Below, piece after piece: positions 59,694-64,000 of a stretch of 64,000 nt of DNA. Source of the stretch: Vesta saturnalis (taxonomy: Eukaryota > Arthropoda > Insecta > Coleoptera > Lampyridae); NCBI GenBank assembly GCA_036346205.1, contig JARFJB010002416.1, forward strand, positions 602,501 through 666,500, read 5' to 3'. Position 1 is the stretch's first letter; every line of letters starts with the position of its first letter. The notes below the pieces were generated by a model, which saw nothing but the letters and a program-made list of their open reading frames with translations, did no database searches and was not told the DNA's origin. Position numbers and translations under genes: made by a program.

Positions 59694-59966
59694 TTCGTGA
59701 TTGAACTGCATTTTCTAAGAAGAAAATATTTAATGATCCTGAATATAATTAAAGTTTTCATAAAATAATAATTATCCTCGTTCTCTAAATAAATTATAAA
59801 TCCGGGGTCACTAAATAGTTCGTCAATCATATTTTAAATAGAATTCATAGAATGTAGCAACTAATATTGCCTATCAAATATAACGATGATCCGGGTGCAA
59901 GAGTTCATACTTAATTATCCAAAACGTTTACTTAAATTAATACAGGTATCTTTTAATTACATAATT

Positions 59967-61178
59967 GAATATGTGATACATGTTCAAGGATTTTGCTAAA
60001 TTGTGCGGAAGAAAATCCCGCGCACATATGGGACTTTCATAAAACGTTGAGTCTAGATCTGGACAGTATATAGAATGATTTGAATGTGAATTAGGGTTGT
60101 TACGAAGGGTTGAATGGATATTTGTAAACATTTCTAGTTTCGTTTGCGTTGGTTCCGTTTCCCGCCTGCCTGCCCGGCAATGTCGCGAATTAGAAACTCC
60201 TCTGGGATAGGCTGTTTGTGGTTTGAGCGGGATAGCTATGATGACGCTTGGCAAAATGGACGACCGCATGTTTACACGGTTGCTGATTAGTGCGTTACAG
60301 TGAATTTGCCGCTAAACTGTCCACAGTAGAAAAACAGTTTTATACAAAAGTTGCTTGAAACCAAGTACGCTATAAAATACGCATAAAATATTTTAGTATA
60401 TACAGAGCCTTCCATAACAGCGGTACATAACCTATCTCTCTTATTTTAAATAAAATGGTATAGTTTTTACTGCAGATTTCGTCTGTACTCTGAAAAACGA
60501 CCACTTTCTATTACGCATATCGTATAGCTAAACTTAACCGTTTTTAAAATATTTGTACTGTTAGACATAAAATTATCATTTTTGGTCGCAGTTCAGAAAT
60601 GTATTTTTAGGTTACTACCAAATCTATGAATTTGTAACTCCGCATGTAATTAATACAGACATTAATCTTTTAAGAAATACTATGACTTATTTAATTTTTA
60701 TACAGAGTGTACCACAAATATAAATTTATGGTTTTCTTTGCTTTAAATGCTTAATCTTAAATATAACACCCTGTATATTATTACACTCTTCGAAAGAAAA
60801 TTGAAATACCTACATTTTTGCAATAAGGAAATTTTGTCTATTTGAAACGGTTTTTGAAATATTTACAATTTAGAATTTTTATTTTAATTCTTGCTGGTAT
60901 AATAAATGTGCACCCTGTATAATATTATAGTTATACTGACCAGAGAACAGCTGTCAGACTTAAATACATGGTATAATGTATTGACTTTTGTTTTAGGTAT
61001 GTGAGTGAGAATGTAATTTCACAAAAGACGTTTAATAGGTATAAAAATAAGACTATGACAAAAGAAACTTTTTTAAAAAAGACGCTTTTGTTTACGCGTA
61101 GAAAATGCACTAAAAAGGAGAAAACATTTTTTTTCTTTACACCAAAATGCGATCAAAAATCTTGACGACTAAAAATAA
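59967..61178. other. Flank of the provirus within the left palindrome arm
   Basis: Non-coding. It contains a GC-richer patch (60120-60310) and several ACACCCTGTATA-type motifs. It is mirrored by 61245-62265. Confidence 0.6.
60702..60778. repeat. Tiny palindromic element with TACAG(A/G)GTGT ends
   Basis: TATACAGAGTGTACCACA at one end and TATAACACCCTGTATA at the other are near-perfect inverted repeats only about 75 bp apart. The mirrored copy is at 61447-61533. CACCCTGTATA recurs at about 60911. Short elements with these ends are common in insect genomes; the family is unassigned. Confidence 0.5.
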
Positions 61179-62265
61179 AAGCGTGAGACGTTCATATTAT
61201 ACACATGTGGCGGATAGAAATGAATCATGATGAGTGCCCCACTTTTTTATTTATAGTCGTAAACATTTTTGATCACAGTTTGGTGCAAAGAAAAAAATTA
61301 TTTTCCCCTTTTAGTGCACTTTCCACGCGTAAATGAAAGAGTGCTTTTTAAGTTCCTTTTTTCATAGTATTACTTTTATATCCATTAAGAGAAAATATTT
61401 TTTTTCTTTGCACCAAAATGCGATCAAAAATCTTTCTTTCAAATAATACACGGTGTTGTATTTAAGATAAGATAGTTATTTACATTTAAAGCAAAAAAAT
61501 ATATAAATTTATATTTGTGGTACACCCTGTATAAAAATTAAAGTCATAGTATTTCTTAAAATATTAATGTCTGCATTGATCACATTGGAGTTACAAATTC
61601 ATGGAGTTGGTAGGAACCTCAAAATAAATTATTGAACTACGACCAAAAATGATAATTTTTTGTCTAAAAGTACAAATATCTTAAAAACGGTTAATTTTAG
61701 CTATACATGTTTAATAGAGAGTAGAAACGAAATCCGCAGTAAAAACTATACCATTTTATTTAAAATAAGAAAGATAGGTTATGTACCGCTGTTATGGAAC
61801 ACTCCGTATATGCGAAAATATTTTATAGCGTACTAGAATTCAAGCAACTTTTGTATAAAACTGTTTTTTCTACTGTGAACAGTTTAGCCGCAAATTCACT
61901 GTGACGCACTAATGAGCAACCGTGTAAACCTGCGGTCGTCCATTTAGCCAAGCGTCATCATAGTTATCCCGCTCAAACCACAAATAGCCTCTCCCAGAGG
62001 AGTTTCTAATTCGCGCCTTCGCCGGGCAGGTAGGCGGGAAACGGAACCAACGCAAACGAAACTAGAAAATAGGTGCCATCCTGAAATTTTTAGAAATATC
62101 CCTTCAACCCTTCGGAACAACCTTAATTCCCATTCAAATTCATTCCATATACTGTCCAGATCTAGATTCAACGTTTTATGAAAGTCCCATATGTGTGCGG
62201 GCCTTTTTTCCGCACAATTTAGCAAATACTTACACCATTTGTCCTTGAACATGTATCAAATTGTC

Positions 62266-62741
62266 AATTATGTAATTAAAAGATACCTGTATTAATTTAA
62301 GTAAACGTTTTGGATAATAAAGTATGAACTCTTGCACTCGGATCATCATCGTATTTGATAGGAAATATTAATTATTCCATTCTATGTATTCTACTTAAAA
62401 TATGATTGATAAACTATTTAGTGACCCCGGATTTATATTTTATTTAGAGGGTGAAGTTATTTATTATTTTATGAAAACTTTAATTATATTCAGAATCATT
62501 AAATATTTTCTTCTTAGAAAATGCAGTTCAATCGCCATTGTGGTTGAACCCCATTTTAGATTAAAGCAAGACCTGATTGTTAACAGTTTCCTTTAGATTA
62601 ATTAATGAAGCTATAAAAGGCTTGCATATGCAACAATAAAGAAGTACTACTATAAACATTAATTTGGTAACTATTAAGTTATTCTGTATTAGAATAAAAG
62701 TCAATAATAAATACATATCAAGTGTAATTTTAAACATGATT
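62266..62741 (+). repeat. LTR of the second provirus copy, plus strand
   Basis: 476 bp, AATTATG...CATGATT, followed at once by the primer site TGACGCAGTCGGTAGGAGTG (one base off the left copy's core). Uninterrupted, so it shows the MULE-free target. Confidence 0.92.
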
Positions 62742-62988
62742 GACGCAGTCGGTAGGAGTGGAGAAGGCAGAATTAAGGCCACAAGCTGTTCCTGACCATT
62801 GCATAAGACAGAATTAAACGAGATGTAATTAGCAGAACTGAAGCTAGACGCTACTCCAGTATAATTATCTTCTACAAAGAAGGAAGGATTTGAAAACTTC
62901 AGATAAAAAGTAAGAGCAATTCATATATTATTCTTATAATCCTCGCCTGCCTATTTACGTGAATTATAAATACACTATAAGGTTTATG

Positions 62989-63610
62989 TCAAACGAAGAA
63001 GTAGATAATTTAAGTTTAGAAAACTTGTCTAACTTATTAGAAACTATCTCTCTAACTACCCCAACATGTCAAGCTGCAAAAGCTATTGCAGACTTCTTAC
63101 CAACGTTTTCTGATGAATCTAGTCAATTAGAAGGTTTTATGAAAATATGTGACAATTTTCATACTACATATGGTGTTACTACAGATAACATCCTAAACGA
63201 TTTTGCATTTAACGTAATATCTTCAAAGCTAAGAGACGAAGTACTCAATTTTGTAATGTGCCGTCCAGATTTAGGCACCTGGCCGCTAATACGTACCGGA
63301 TTAAGAAATTACTACTGAGATAGGGTTGATAGACAGACGTTAACACGGGAATTCTTGCATATGTCGTTTAGCAAACACGAAAACATTTTAGAGTTGTTAG
63401 ATAGAATTAGGCACATGAAATCTAGATTAGAAGTTAAATTTAATTCAGACACGAAAATTTCTAAAGACCGCAAATCCCTCTTAATGGAACAAAATGAAGC
63501 AAACGCCCTTGATGTGCTTTTTGTTAATGTAGACGTAAACTAAGACTGTTATTAGAAATACTCCAACCAAAAAGTTTAGCAGATGTTAGTGATGTCGCTG
63601 TACTCTATTT
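62989..63610 (+). pseudogene. gag: gag N-terminal part of the second provirus copy
   Basis: ATG 62989 opens MSNEEVDNLSLENLSNLLET and runs in one frame through FMKICDNFHTTYGV and LRDEVLNFVMCRPDLGTWPL to an in-frame TGA at 63316-63318. The same frame resumes with REFLHMSFSKHENILELLDRI to 63543, after which it is broken. I prefer 62989 to the earlier ATG at 62959 because the latter lies in poorly coding leader sequence. Homology to the provirus stops at 63640, so this copy is truncated there by another element. Confidence 0.85.
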
Positions 63611-63734
63611 TTAACGAACAACGCATAAATACAATGCGACTGGTTCTTCTTAACGAGAAGATGATTGTATTTCCATGCTTTTTCTGGTATATCTAATAAG
63701 TATTGATTTCTACGTGACCCTGTGTTTGCTAGTG

Positions 63735-64000
63735 TTCGTAACGCTGAACATCCTTATCTTAATGTACATATATGTACTTTTAAAGGTCTCTCGCACTTCT
63801 TGTAGTATCTTTACGTTACTTTGAAACAACTTTATTGGTGGGCTCATCTAGTTTTTGTGCTTAGCTAATGGAAATGAATGCACCATTTTGGGTCAGGTTT
63901 ACCAAGTACCATCGAATCGAAAACTGTCATGATTGATGTTCTTGTAGTTCCAGAAATATTTAAACAATTCATTGTAGGAATTGATTTTTGACGATTAGTC
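63735..64000 (+). pseudogene. Ty3/gypsy protease fragment at the window edge
   Basis: The plus strand near 63745 reads NAEHPYLNVHIY. Near the end it reads SKTVMIDVLVVPEIFKQFI and VGIDF, the counterpart of the P-x-L...ILGxDF end of gypsy proteases, then a stop. The middle (D-S/T-G) is not readable. It belongs to an element different from the neighbouring provirus and continues beyond the window. Confidence 0.6.

Larger units (their letters stand above)
50152..59966 (-). mobile_element. Errantivirus-type endogenous retrovirus (Ty3/gypsy with env), minus strand, defective
   Basis: The LTRs have AATTATG...CATAATT ends: 3' LTR 50152-50637 (486 bp), 5' LTR 56979-59966 (about 480 bp plus a MULE). 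Next to the 5' LTR is a primer site GGCGCAGTCGGTAGGATT, and next to the 3' LTR the purine tract AAGGAGGAAGG. From right to left the interior holds gag, protease, RT, RNase H, integrase and a degenerate env. The env and the Ser-tRNA-type primer site set it in the errantivirus branch of insect retroelements. Outer flanks are GAAA (50148-50151) and GAAT (59967-59970), compatible with an eroded 4-bp target duplication but not proof. Stops and frameshifts occur in every gene. Confidence 0.92.
56979..59966 (-). repeat. 5' LTR of the provirus, split by the MULE
   Basis: LTR sequence is 56979-57193 plus 59694-59966. The outer end (CATAATT, 59960-59966) is followed by flank that is shared, inverted, with the sequence before 62266. 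Confidence 0.92.
56365..61178. repeat. Left arm of a large palindrome
   Basis: Without the MULE it is about 2.3 kb and covers part of gag, the primer site, the 5' LTR and about 1.2 kb of flank. It is repeated inverted at 61245-63640. Anchors: GACAATGCGGTCG-type flank block at 60250-60300 versus 61905-61960, LTR versus LTR, gag versus gag. Homology stops sharply at 56365/63640. Confidence 0.93.
61245..63640. repeat. Right arm of the large palindrome
   Basis: Inverted copy of 56365-61178 without the MULE. It retains the provirus leader and gag start that the left arm lacks. The unpaired centre is only about 65 bp (61179-61244). Confidence 0.93.

Noticed and set aside
61944..62252. 102-residue minus-strand frame in the palindrome arm
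   Set aside because: The mirrored sequence in the left arm does not keep the same frame open, and no domain is recognisable.
59967..62265. Two independent head-to-head provirus insertions
   Set aside because: The 1.2-kb non-viral flanks are mirror images up to the LTR edge and both gag copies share a stop, which requires inverted duplication of one insertion.

Overview
The window looks like a gene-poor, AT-rich insect chromosome segment, probably heterochromatic or intergenic. I found no intact host gene. It is built almost entirely of nested transposable elements, satellites and duplications. The case for an insect rests on three things: a Ty3/gypsy element with an env reading frame and a Ser-tRNA-like primer site (errantivirus type), jockey/CR1-type LINEs, and a Penelope-like element. 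I cannot assign an order; a beetle is plausible but unproven.

Layout. 0.3-1.0 kb: a MITE with tandem-repeat terminal inverted repeats and a 9-bp target duplication. 1.07-11.95 kb: a structurally complete but frameshifted Ty3/gypsy element; its 5' LTR carries a 2.36-kb unclassified insert bracketed by a 204-bp direct duplication. 12.0-14.2 kb: an old LINE copy. 15.2-31.26 kb: a tandem duplication of two units of about 7.8-7.9 kb, each holding a minus-strand LINE and about 5 kb of non-coding flank; the breakpoint lies inside the LINE RT region and shows 3-bp microhomology. 32.64-33.34 kb: an unrelated LINE endonuclease fragment, cut off at the edge of the next element.

33.34-44.8 kb: a composite element of about 11.4 kb with diverged inverted ends of about 0.4 kb. 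It has a 1.3-kb satellite of 9-bp units beside the left end and a broken protein-primed DNA polymerase B polyprotein (Polinton/adintovirus-like). It also contains a 31-bp minisatellite, a 5'-truncated Penelope-like element, and two eroded coding fragments of unknown function. 45.7-47.9 kb: a degenerate Tc1/mariner-superfamily transposon with long TIRs.

50.15-59.97 kb: a minus-strand errantivirus-type provirus (LTR, gag, PR, RT, RNase H, IN, env, LTR), extensively broken. Its 5' LTR is split by a MULE of about 2.5 kb (57.19-59.69 kb) whose 469-residue transposase is open and retains its catalytic residues; this is the only apparently intact gene in the window. The 5' third of the provirus and about 1.2 kb of flank are repeated in inverted orientation (61.25-63.64 kb), forming a large palindrome centred near 61.2 kb. 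The window ends in a fragment of another gypsy-like protease.

Relative ages follow from nesting. The polB element appears to interrupt a LINE. The Penelope element lies inside the polB element. The provirus was already defective in gag before the inverted duplication. The MULE entered one palindrome arm afterwards, so it is among the youngest events.
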